NCBI RefSeq assembly: GCF_000014145.1
Contig: NC_008255.1
Span: 1,737,501 to 1,801,500 of the forward strand
Origin: Cytophaga hutchinsonii ATCC 33406
GTDB taxonomy: Bacteria; Bacteroidota; Bacteroidia; Cytophagales; Cytophagaceae
Reading direction: 5' to 3'
Length of the DNA stretch: 64,000 bases
The notes under the pieces are model-generated. The model made no database searches and was not told the DNA's origin. It worked only from the letters and a program-made list of their open reading frames with translations. The position numbers and the translations under genes were made by a program. Of this stretch, positions 40,901-46,715 are shown in pieces (the stretch's first letter is position 1; each line of letters begins with the position of its first letter).

Positions 40901-43334
40901 AACAGGAGGGTTCAGGCACCAGGTAAGCAAAACAACTTACGACAACAACCACATGCCGCCGGCCGGTTTCACGCCTACGTACCTGAGAAACCGGGTAGCG
41001 TATACCACTTACCAGCAGGAAGAAAACAGACCGGTGCAGGAAACCCACTACAGCTACGATGTGCATGGCAACGTAAACAGCTTATTGCAGCTGATCCGCC
41101 ACGACGGCAATGTGTTGGCCAAAACCGTGGATTACGAGTACGACTTGATGTCTGGAAAAGTAAAGAAGGTCTACTACCAGAAAGCACAGCCGGATCAATT
41201 GATCCATGTGTATGCCTACGATGGAGACAATAGAATTACGGAAGTAAAAACCAGCACCGATGATATACTCTACACCAGAGAAGCAAGCTATCAGTACTAC
41301 GCGCACGGCCCGCTTGCCAGAACCAAGACCGGAGAGCTGAACGTAGAGACACAGAACTATGCCTATACTATAGAGGGCTGGATCAAACAGATGCAGGCCG
41401 AAGCCTTCAGTTACGCGCTTGGGTATAATGAAAAGGATTATACAGCGATAGGCTCTGCTACTATCCTTGCCACACCGATTGCGACAACAACCGATAATAA
41501 GAGCAAAGGGTTATATAACGGGAACATTGCCAGCATGACCAGCAAGACACCTGCTATTACTGCGCAGCCGATCTTACAGCAGCAGTACAGCTACGATCAG
41601 TTAAATAGACTCACAGGCTCAAACACTCCGAATGTAGGAAATGCATACAGAACAGATTATACTTATGATGCCAATGGTAACATAAAAATGTTGTCGCGCT
41701 ATGATGGGCAGGGTACAAAGTTTGATACGCTTACTTATAATTATGAGACCAAATCGAAAGGATATATGCATACCACTAACAAATTACGCTGGGTTGATGA
41801 TGCTCCGATAACCTCTTTAACTAAAGCAGATATTGAAGATCAAGATACAGATAACTATAGTTACGATGGTATGGGTAATTTAATTAAAGATAAACAGGAG
41901 GAAATTGATATTATTCAGTGGACTTTTTCAGGAAAGGTAAAATGCGTAATCCGTACTGCAACTAGTACAAAACCGAATCTTGAGTTTGAATACGATGCAG
42001 CAGGACAGAGAATCGTTAAAAAAGTTCTGAGAAAAGATGGAACTGCAACTTCAACCTATTATCTTCGGGATGCTAGTGGTAAAATAATTTCGATTTACGC
42101 ATATAACTCAGGAAGCAACAATGACCCGTCACTAACCGAGCAATATTTATATGGTTCATCAAGGATAGGGGTTTACACTCCTCCAGCAAACAATATTTCA
42201 AAAACAAGGAATTTTGGCCGTAAATCGTATGAACTAAGCGATCATTTAGGCAATGTTAGGGCAAATCTCTCCGATTACAGACGAAACTCTTCAATGTCTC
42301 AAATCCATAGTGTAACGGATTATTATCCATTTGGAATGGCTATGGTTGGTAGGCAGATTATCGGCAACAATGAATATCGCTTTGCATATGGAATACAAGA
42401 AAGGGATGTAGAATTAGGCGAAGGTATTTATACAGCTGAATATTGGCAATATGATGCAAGATTAGGTAGAAGATGGAATGCAGATCCTAAAACCTATCCA
42501 TGGCAAAGTTCTTATGCTTGTTTTAATAATAATCCAAATAAATTTAGAGATCCAACTGGATTAGAAGGAGAACAACCTCAAACTCATAAAGTACAGTCTG
42601 GAGATACATATAGTGCCCTGGCTAAACAATATGGAGTTGATGTAAAAGATCTTCAAAAGTGGAATGGTTACCCAGATACAAATATTCCTGTAGGCGCTAA
42701 TCTTATAGTTTCAGACCCAGTTAAATCTTTAGGTTTTGAACCTTTAAAACAAGCAGATCCATGTCAACAGCAATTATCAGCTCAATCAAAACCTCAACAA
42801 GCAGGTGCAATAGATGGAACAATTGCTCATAGAGCATTTACAGATGAGTTCAGAAAAAGATATCCAGAACCTCTATGGACAGCAAATCGTAATATACAAA
42901 ATAAGACTCGTCCTGATATTTATTATTGGAATGGTATAGCAGGAGGTGTATGGGAAATTAAACCCGTAGGAGATCCTTCTGCAGTAAGCGATGCAGTATT
43001 CTATGCCAACTCTTTAAATATACAACATGGCACAAATGCATTTAGCATAGGTACGAGAAATGGAGCTCCTGCTATTTGGGATGGACAAGTTTCAGTTTTT
43101 GCTACAGATATTGAAACTCAACGTAGTTTTGTTTATATAATAAATAATAATTTGGGAGCTATATGGTGGATTGAAGTGACTCCGCCCAAAGATCCAGTTT
43201 TGGTTCCTGAAAAGGTACCCGAAACTGAACCAAAACTGAAATTAATACCAGTTATACCAGAACCTGATCCATGGTATGTTGTTGTTGGAGTTGGAATACT
43301 CTATGTAGTAGGTTCATTAACATTAGCATTTTAA
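31956..43334 (+). CDS. Giant RHS polymorphic toxin, 3792 residues
   Basis: After a signal peptide (to about residue 30) come: two homologous modules of about 435 residues (34-470 and 470-905), each with an SprB-like start, beta-solenoid-like NGTLTITG strands and a PKD/SprB-like end; more SprB/PKD-like repeats to about 1800; a YD segment (1908-2030); a region with Asp-box motifs (DAGKTW, NGGRSW, DAGSTW, DGGAHW; 2040-2890), probably a Ycf48/BNR-like propeller; RHS repeats (2890-3320); the RHS-associated core (3421-3535, ending in DPTGL); LysM (3543-3585); and a C-terminal domain with His3625, Asp3654 and Glu3667-Ile-Lys3669, resembling a PD-(D/E)XK nuclease. A hydrophobic segment closes the protein. 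I use the ATG at 31956 rather than the GTG at 31950. Confidence 0.8.
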   Translation: MKIDFPFKKYFMGQRIILSLLLVFSFTLLHAQNVCDVQVITTDVSCNGQSNGTAKVVVNGQASGTPQGCLAADIAPAAYTSNCTRSYSSNTGEVLVGPGEQVCLTSSNFTGGIQVTGGTLVITGSATPAYMNLNSSNPSFTLVVLGTAQFSSLNLFGSSTVKNYGTLKVPGVGFNGTLENNGTLTITGDLNINAPYGNFTNKGTVTVSANFNNFNTTLNGGTIAVSGTINNNSGGTLHNLCTITAGVECNNNKTLINKGKITVTGKTALNGSSLYQGYAGSVLTTGSTTIDGIVQGMSSNCASIKVTNGAIVNSSAVFSGNIDYCAPNGTTNTGTFSSPATKNCSCTPVSATYAWQSPLSGTSDNVSNLTARTYSVVVTPQGCAPVTKTFTIQAPAVLAAAVTPNGLSASVAVSGGTAPYSYVWSGNQSTQSAASYALSGNYTVEVKDSKGCAATQSFTLTAPVTPPVGSCSITVVTKNPTCAGSNDGSATIYLNGNILGTGTSGSGTQTPAGCSAVQTSTYSCTTGCTQTVTDNTAAINVSSGQQVCLTATAYTGNINVTAGTLVICGKATPQNINYNTNGAAFTLVVNGELTLSSLNLPANCTLKNYGKVTFPYSVSFNGRVENYGTMIAGGDFNNNASTGTFFNYGTLTVSGNVNNNVSGTNSGILTITGNLHINGGSTFTNNCKIQVGNEFINNAAVTNTGSIQVSQWSRLNAGSTLSLAAGTALNTQHITLDGTVTGAGSSCSAIKVTGQTIVNGSGKLQGQVSLCMGAGPNTFTGTLVSPANKNCSCILQPLEYSSPLLGMNNPYQGLPAGTYTVTVQAEGCPATVKTFVIKDTTAITATVAVTDKTATVTASGGQGALIYTWSDGTSGSSNTHTYVNNGTYNVTVSDTKNCSKTLTFSIPVTGIPSTCCSQLQVEYIAVNQVRFTSGCSSAVTVLNAAGAALGNVVTRPVKDSTLQVKTGEGCIFEIFVRGSANPVYTDNTSQTSNTLVVTAVSTPEGYTDKNDGTITLTITGGSGDYTIVNNATTQINGTTINNLPSGTVLVQVYDNKTGLSQTVSVYVGTTASTTYQIVPTSYTSTGEVASVSLQTGSGGTPPSGTTVSWSIGGSGSGPIPIPSWVYSTGYVSATVTDGSGFTQTITIPVGTSCPNTFTPQFASVSPTCYGGNNGQISITNLPANATLVWSGTPYLSTASSVTSLRAGTYRAYVFLTLSNGNKCLTGSGTVSVSQPAKIHVNVAQQSGSLYAAQVTGGVGPYTYQWSNGTQIAAATLTGGSYQVQVQDSKGCIRTTQLYIPPVSCVPAISLDITQPGCGTASTGKITASSAISGANYYWTSTAPATAITSPYNTLQENLGEGLYIISVKGWNPECNSRTGVRLKKPAPMSATSTQSGSTVNIVVSNGTPNYKVVWRFDNKQSDSRSDLTPGVSYTVDITDSKGCTLVYTFVYDPCSANPVKVLVKMEGSAAAPTVSGGVAPYTYLWTVETVGGNALANPTQALQSNLDGIYKLTVTDSRSCKGSAQVTGPGCGMNISVSTTATSCNTACDGKAELTGNIPPGAVVTWDSKAQATSFVNGCGGLHTVQIKNAQGCYIQQSFTLALGTAPCTTTDPTDIKGGNCSAFKAEVDETKSILTTACSSDPGFIDIRISGGLAPYTMKWTVARKQVNGTNGPAVTFTTDKEDYEHAKPGAYTFHVTDKRGCEKNVSATIQGPVTAFTASVKTTPADCPEKLSGISFDLKGGQLPYTITETATPAGAGGAGYSTSAAAYAINPAPAAGSYSYRISDAAGCIQTANVTIAALLPENQRFQGGIIASRSMIGAGQQSTLSSIPVDGFSLNWNGFPYPAQRSQVVTAGGIYTLTYTKAGCTPRTVSDTIVYNDTLYKSLICISSNPIEIEIDTADHCADYKRLAANAYAQYRFELYVAEQKRRIRNQYVRAVYGGSEEHLTMRFNDKEEHYTLYYYDQSGNLVRTIPPAGVKVLTASQTDQAVNEITGTVAASGKILTEHDYTTTYAYNSLNQLIHQDIPDHQRMDLWQTAASTISLNGASVSAVAYSPTGNSGLMLSNTTEKTQLLTTADAGKTWQASQNIGLGKITAISRVPSTTVVYAGGEKGTFLRSDNGGRSWILLPLTTQSAVKYVSFSAAGSGWIITEDGNQYTSPDAGKTWQIKAPLKAAVGASTVLDAAVNKTNGNIWVLAGTKLYQSSSNGDSWTERTIEPPVVTTVALGSAGVLAAGPKGTIFKGNPAGSSMSITRTGLDKTISKLLPIDDNTHYALTSDGMVYYSATPLTWTQVAGISSITEITREGSLVMAYNTSGAYALTGSSASILFSGLKRVRPFNGVYAVFNGSNFGTINAVSGTPSLTGYTTVPPAMPALKDFTIQGGNVIALSTTGNVYEGTVNAVAHTITFPYTTAGGVDTPTPNNYAGAAVNSLLSDGTSLYLRTTNTILTYGGAVSVALNPAITDVVLSSAGNGYAVESGKVRRITAGTFVTGTAGLTPQKLTTVTADGAKAYAAGENGELYVSSGTTFTYVPVVSSKAGFSDASYSSTQGRLELITAGSQLTYVESSASLTPETGYNGAVQVSTTQTAGQVLVAGAGSPVSGQTTYSAEGSGDPLLAGADLGKIWYKENAASSYVAAAINIQPLSALAYANANTVIAVGKQGTVLRSTDAGSTWKMEYAGTGNDLTAVSAKGNTAVILGSSNTILYQSATDPVWKAAGGAPAAATSVNVTPSVVLITAGTSIYKSINNGQTFAIDGGLTGNTATLRSVWLDADGYGFAVGDAGAAYRITPLTATTFTYTKVFTDAAPDDDKGTGLPVAAFKTVQFSDRLTGYITGADNVILKTVDGGAHWKSESKITAGAAAPQLALSSDAQQGTLIGGDGSVQKLNDQAEQFNSRFWYDELGRLVLSQNAKQFNIKDYEDQTLLADSRVKTQGGTVRAYSYTLYDKIGRITEVGELLTDKAVVTAKNESQVLYGVHEAFATGGFRHQVSKTTYDNNHMPPAGFTPTYLRNRVAYTTYQQEENRPVQETHYSYDVHGNVNSLLQLIRHDGNVLAKTVDYEYDLMSGKVKKVYYQKAQPDQLIHVYAYDGDNRITEVKTSTDDILYTREASYQYYAHGPLARTKTGELNVETQNYAYTIEGWIKQMQAEAFSYALGYNEKDYTAIGSATILATPIATTTDNKSKGLYNGNIASMTSKTPAITAQPILQQQYSYDQLNRLTGSNTPNVGNAYRTDYTYDANGNIKMLSRYDGQGTKFDTLTYNYETKSKGYMHTTNKLRWVDDAPITSLTKADIEDQDTDNYSYDGMGNLIKDKQEEIDIIQWTFSGKVKCVIRTATSTKPNLEFEYDAAGQRIVKKVLRKDGTATSTYYLRDASGKIISIYAYNSGSNNDPSLTEQYLYGSSRIGVYTPPANNISKTRNFGRKSYELSDHLGNVRANLSDYRRNSSMSQIHSVTDYYPFGMAMVGRQIIGNNEYRFAYGIQERDVELGEGIYTAEYWQYDARLGRRWNADPKTYPWQSSYACFNNNPNKFRDPTGLEGEQPQTHKVQSGDTYSALAKQYGVDVKDLQKWNGYPDTNIPVGANLIVSDPVKSLGFEPLKQADPCQQQLSAQSKPQQAGAIDGTIAHRAFTDEFRKRYPEPLWTANRNIQNKTRPDIYYWNGIAGGVWEIKPVGDPSAVSDAVFYANSLNIQHGTNAFSIGTRNGAPAIWDGQVSVFATDIETQRSFVYIINNNLGAIWWIEVTPPKDPVLVPEKVPETEPKLKLIPVIPEPDPWYVVVGVGILYVVGSLTLAF
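32056..34690 (+). repeat. Large tandem duplication inside the giant RHS gene
   Basis: Two consecutive segments of about 1.3 kb encode modules with the same order of motifs: SprB-like CxGxxNG, a Cys-rich turn, GQQVCLT or EQVCLT, GTLVI, long NNGTLTITG-type strands, SCSAIKV or NCASIKV, KNCSC, then a PYxYxWS PKD-like end. They are similar at protein level but not near-identical as DNA, so the duplication is old. Confidence 0.7.
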
Positions 43335-43338
43335 TAAT

Positions 43339-44397
43339 ATGATTAATTTGATAGAAAATCAGATAATTGAACAATTCTTAAATAGTAAAGATAAATTAAT
43401 AAGTGACACTAAATCTTTTGCTTGTAAGATTTATGATAGTTATGATCGTTTTTTCCTTGAGTCAATAAGTAGCTTTGTCTACCCCAATTTTAGGCTAGAA
43501 CGAGATGACTTGTTATGTAATATAGATAAAGCATTTAAAGACTTTAAATTTGAAGGATTTAATAAGAGGATTGATAAACGTAGTGGATATTACGATAATG
43601 AGATTAAATTTATCAATCCTCTTAATGATTCTATTCGAATAAAAAATCCTAATGATGGAATTATATTGAGAAATCAGCAAATGTTAAGACTGAAGATAAG
43701 TATTGATGAATTTTTCAATTGTCAACAAAATCAAATTTTAATAAAAAAAATGCCAGATTTTGATTTTTTTATTCCTACAGTTATTACAGAGGATCAATTA
43801 AAAAGTGGCAATAAGTTAGGAACAATAATTAACGCGAAAGGTCTTATAGCATATGTCAAAGAAATTTTTAAATTAAAACTAATCAACTATAAATATGCCC
43901 CACAAATTTCTACTGAAAAAAAAATCAGATTTGAGAAAGTATTATCTCAAACTCACAAGATTGTTGTAGAATATGATTTTACTGAAGAATTTAGGTATAT
44001 GAATAGAGGTCAATTTGAATTTCCATTATATTTACATACTTATATTTATAATTTTATTGATAACGATACTCAAGAATTATTTGAAAAAAATAGAATTAGC
44101 CTTGGAATTGCCGAACACCCACTTTTTTCTGTGCCAATAGTAAATATTGTTCAATATTATTTGCGTTTGTGGAATTTTAAAGAACATGAAAACTATATTG
44201 AAAAAATAAAAAATGAAGTCGTCTATAATATTTATAGAGAAAAAAATTCTGATGGAACATTTACATCATATTATCCAAAAGAAATCGGCGAACGAGAAAA
44301 AAAATTTATTTTGTTTTATCTCAGTTTTGTTGCAAACAGTAGCTCAATATATTTGGATTTTTTATCAAATATTTTACGTGGAACCGGAAAGTGGTAA
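43339..44397 (+). CDS. Candidate immunity protein for the RHS toxin
   Basis: The 352-residue protein starts four bases after the toxin stop and is the last gene before a strong terminator, the classical place of an immunity gene. It has no signal peptide and no membrane helix, so it would act in the cytosol. I recognise no domain; it is rich in Lys, Ile, Asn, Phe and Tyr and probably mostly helical. Its DNA is very AT-rich (13 G+C among the 60 bases 43861-43920), like the toxin tip and unlike most of the giant gene. Other possibilities are an effector chaperone or an unrelated acquired gene. Confidence 0.6.
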   Translation: MINLIENQIIEQFLNSKDKLISDTKSFACKIYDSYDRFFLESISSFVYPNFRLERDDLLCNIDKAFKDFKFEGFNKRIDKRSGYYDNEIKFINPLNDSIRIKNPNDGIILRNQQMLRLKISIDEFFNCQQNQILIKKMPDFDFFIPTVITEDQLKSGNKLGTIINAKGLIAYVKEIFKLKLINYKYAPQISTEKKIRFEKVLSQTHKIVVEYDFTEEFRYMNRGQFEFPLYLHTYIYNFIDNDTQELFEKNRISLGIAEHPLFSVPIVNIVQYYLRLWNFKEHENYIEKIKNEVVYNIYREKNSDGTFTSYYPKEIGEREKKFILFYLSFVANSSSIYLDFLSNILRGTGKW

Positions 44398-44483
44398 TGG
44401 GTAATGTTCCAGATTATCTGATTTGTCAAAATGTAGATTCAATGTATTGATATTCATATAATAAAATAGAATAATTTGCTTTG

Positions 44484-44518
44484 AAAGAGGTGTGCAGGTA
44501 TATGCACACCTCTTTTTT
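44484..44518 (+). terminator. Terminator of the RHS cluster
   Basis: A perfect 13-pair stem (AAAGAGGTGTGCA / TGCACACCTCTTT) around the loop GGTATA, followed by a T-run. It lies 87 bases after the last gene of the cluster. Confidence 0.92.
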
Positions 44519-44527
44519 GTTGTGTTT

Positions 44528-44577
44528 GCAAATCCCACAGTAATTACACGGTGCAAATCCCACAGTAATTACACGGT
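44528..44577. repeat. Two exact tandem 25-base repeats
   Basis: The unit (beginning GCAAATCCCACAGTAATTAC and ending ACGGT) occurs twice without spacer or mismatch, just outside the transposase gene. It could be a terminal binding-site repeat of the insertion element or a local duplication. Confidence 0.85.
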
Positions 44578-44582
44578 TTATG

Positions 44583-44598
44583 CTACGATCTATCGTAG
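44583..44598. repeat. Inverted repeat near transposase 3' side
   Basis: CTACGAT-CT-ATCGTAG has perfect seven-base arms with a two-base centre, six bases after the tandem 25-mers. It may be part of the insertion element's end. Confidence 0.5.
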
Positions 44599-44635
44599 TA
44601 TAAATAAAATCGATCATTTGATTAAAAGATAAATA

Positions 44636-44662
44636 CCTTCTTCGAAATAAAATTGAAGAAGG
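44636..44662 (-). terminator. Terminator-like hairpin of the transposase gene
   Basis: CCTTCTTC and GAAGAAGG form a perfect eight-pair stem with an 11-base loop. It lies 30 bases downstream of the transposase stop on the minus strand and is followed there by a T-rich stretch. Confidence 0.55.
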
Positions 44663-44691
44663 ATTTACTTTTTCATACTGCTAGTTGATTT

Positions 44692-45972
44692 TTATTTACA
44701 GGTTCGGCACATGTGATTACGATTTTGTTCGATACGTTTGCTTTTTGCTTCAGCCATAAACGATTTTGTATCCATATTGAACTGTTGATTGGTATAGATT
44801 TCCATCGGAACCATTCCGTTTAAAGAACCATGCGGGCGTACAAACGAATAATCATGCACCGTAAGCTTTACACATTCAATAAGCTGAGACAAAGTAGCTG
44901 GTTGATAAAACCGAAGATATACTTTAATGATTTTGTTAATAGCTTCAATAGGGGCGTTTGAAAAGGAAATATCTTTTAATGCTATGATTTTAGTTATCTC
45001 AGGTTGGACTGTATTTTTAAGTAGTTCATGAATGGTAATATTGTGATTCTCTGTACCTCCATCTGCCATGAGTATTGTGCATGGATGCTCTGGATGATAT
45101 TGATGTATAGTCTGTATAGCGGCATCAAGTGCGCACTTTACATTATGTGCATTTTTTTGTAAAGAAACACTCCATCCCAGAATCGCTTTTGAAAAATTAT
45201 CACTCACCAATACAATAGCAGCTTTTACGTCGTGTTTAATATTCCAGAAGGTTGTATCCACATGCAGAAACTGATTGGGAGCGGTTGTGACAAGTCCTGT
45301 GTGCACGTGTTTTTCTTTTTGTTGTTTATTCCTTACTCCAAGTAGCGGAACATACTTATACCATGTACTCAAAGATGCAGCAAGTAATTTGTTTCGTTTA
45401 GCAAAATATGTAATAGAAGAAACAGGCCAGCAGATAAATCGTATGTCCATGAGCAATTGTTTCATGATGCTGATTTCTTTAAAAGACAATTGTAACGGAT
45501 GTCTTTTAAAACATAATGCAAAAGCAGAATCGTGACAGATATTTTTTAGTTTGTTTAATCTGTAGTGAAAAGTATTGGACGAAATTCCTGCAAGCTTTAG
45601 AGCAATGCGTTTGGGTAGTATCCTACATAAATGCTGAACTTCATTTATGACGACATCTTTATACTGTTTGTGTTTATTAAGAAAAGGATTAACGATGTGT
45701 GCAATACGGATCCATGTTTTGGTAACAATATTGAGTGTTTTTTTTAGTGCAGCACGTTCATGTATATGCTCCATGTGTTCAAAGGCTTGGTCGAGTTTGT
45801 GCCTTATCTCATAACCTATATAAGAAGTACTGGGATCATTATTTCGCCAGGTGGAAATAGTAGAATATGGAATCGATCTACGCAACGTTTCTGATATAAG
45901 ATGTTCTTTGTTGTGATAATATAAATATATAACAGATGTGTCGTATTTGCTGCGTGTGCGGATAGCAGGCAT
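44692..45972 (-). CDS. Integrase-core (rve) DDE transposase
   Basis: The product has an N-terminal helix-turn-helix part and a C-terminal integrase core of the RNase H fold. The acidic residues lie in HVDTTFW (first Asp), ILMADGGTENHN (second Asp) and FSNAPIEAINKIIK (Glu). FVRPHGSLNGMVPMEIY is the usual end of IS3/IS481-like transposases. From the ATG at 45972 it has 426 residues; the frame stays open to a TTG at 46041, which would add 23 residues. The gene looks intact. No partner ORF or frameshift site is evident. It marks a possible acquisition point right beside the toxin/immunity pair. Confidence 0.85.
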   Translation of the reverse strand: MPAIRTRSKYDTSVIYLYYHNKEHLISETLRRSIPYSTISTWRNNDPSTSYIGYEIRHKLDQAFEHMEHIHERAALKKTLNIVTKTWIRIAHIVNPFLNKHKQYKDVVINEVQHLCRILPKRIALKLAGISSNTFHYRLNKLKNICHDSAFALCFKRHPLQLSFKEISIMKQLLMDIRFICWPVSSITYFAKRNKLLAASLSTWYKYVPLLGVRNKQQKEKHVHTGLVTTAPNQFLHVDTTFWNIKHDVKAAIVLVSDNFSKAILGWSVSLQKNAHNVKCALDAAIQTIHQYHPEHPCTILMADGGTENHNITIHELLKNTVQPEITKIIALKDISFSNAPIEAINKIIKVYLRFYQPATLSQLIECVKLTVHDYSFVRPHGSLNGMVPMEIYTNQQFNMDTKSFMAEAKSKRIEQNRNHMCRTCK

Positions 45973-46174
45973 AGAAAAAGAGATTAATGATAGTAAATGA
46001 TGTTTCGTACTTTTATTTATTAAGCCATCTCCAGGATACAAATCCTATAAATAGGATACAAAGATCATTACGTTTATTTTTGTCATGCTGAAACAGTAAT
46101 AAAAAAGTCTGTTCAGTATGTTTTGTTTCTTAACATGTTACCAGCTTCAGACAGATTATTCAACACACAACTCT

Positions 46175-46262
46175 CACCGGCGCGTTAGGGGTAGGAGCGG
46201 AAATCCTTTTTTGTTTTTCACAAAAAAGGTTGGAGCGGATAGCCCGGCGCCAGCATTGCGCC
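46175..46262. ncRNA. Structured RNA-like element of the Bacteroidota GCGG...GGATAGC type
   Basis: The segment reads TTAGGGGTAGGAGCGGAAAT, then a perfect ten-pair hairpin CCTTTTTTGT / ACAAAAAAGG (46205-46229, loop TTTTC), then TTGGAGCGGATAGCCCGG. This layout (GAAGCGG-like box, T-rich/A-rich hairpin, AGCGGATAGC box) is one I remember from many Bacteroidota genomes as a recurrent intergenic element. I cannot name the Rfam family or the strand with certainty. It is far more GC-rich than its surroundings. Confidence 0.5.
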
Positions 46263-46526
46263 CAGTGCAGGAACTTATTTTAAGCTTGTAGTTTTCCGGC
46301 GCAAAGCAGGCGAACGCCCTGTTACAAAATTAAAAATTCCAAAACACAAGTATCAAATAGATAGATTTTGGTTCGCCGCGGCGAATTGTTTTTTGTTATT
46401 TGGCATCCATCGGACAACAAAGTACACATCATAAGAAAACGTTTATCTCTCTTTTATTTTTAATTCACGTGTGAATTTTTAAAACAAATCAAAAGTGAAT
46501 TTCTATAAGTAATAAAAATAAATACA
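46263..46526. other. Intergenic DNA with two palindromes, no gene seen
   Basis: Two perfect palindromic elements stand out: TTCGCCGCGGCGAA at 46372-46385 and AATTCAC-GT-GTGAATT at 46462-46477. The second lies 50 bases before the small gene at 46527 and may be an operator. Nothing else is recognisable. Confidence 0.5.
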
Positions 46527-46715
46527 ATGGAAGAAAATGACAGGAAAATCAAAATCGAAAATGCCAAGGTGGTAATAAATTACTACAATCGTTTGCTACA
46601 AATATCTCCTTTAGATGAAGGGTTGCTTAATAAGCTTGCGGAAGTAAAACATAGCCTTGAAGTCTTAAGAAGAGCTTATAAAATCATAGATTACTTTAAA
46701 TCCTACATGTTGTAA
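46527..46715 (+). CDS. Small helical protein, 62 residues
   Basis: The 62-residue product is charged and predicted by eye to be helical (MEENDRKIKIENAKVVINYY, then LLNKLAEVKHSLEVLRRAYK), perhaps a short coiled-coil hairpin. There is no signal peptide, membrane segment or recognised family. The ATG at 46527 follows an A-rich stretch, as is usual for starts in this phylum. Its stop overlaps by one base (TAATG) the ATG of another tiny ORF. An inverted repeat about 50 bases upstream could regulate it. Confidence 0.5.
   Translation: MEENDRKIKIENAKVVINYYNRLLQISPLDEGLLNKLAEVKHSLEVLRRAYKIIDYFKSYML

Larger units (their letters stand above)
44528..46080 (-). mobile_element. Solitary insertion element, ends not resolved
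   Basis: A single DDE transposase gene is flanked on the left by tandem 25-mers and a palindrome and on the right (46033-46062) by two AGGATACAAA copies around CCTATAAATAGG. I found no convincing long terminal inverted repeats or target duplication, so the limits given are approximate. Confidence 0.35.

Noticed and set aside
32261-41306. Many antisense and alternative-frame ORFs of 60-170 codons in the giant RHS gene
   Set aside because: They lie opposite a frame with clear domains and arise from its GC-rich codon use; none shows a recognisable motif or start context.
17315-44397. T9SS delivery of the RHS proteins
   Set aside because: I looked at all C-termini of the large proteins and see no type A or B sorting domain; the giant ends in a hydrophobic helix instead.
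44397-44692. Frameshifted two-ORF IS3 organisation
   Set aside because: The transposase frame is open from helix-turn-helix to the last acidic residue; no overlapping second ORF or slippery site is needed.
46001-46041. TTG start at 46041 for the transposase
   Set aside because: It would extend the protein by 23 residues of atypical sequence; the in-frame ATG at 45972 is preferred, though the extension cannot be excluded.
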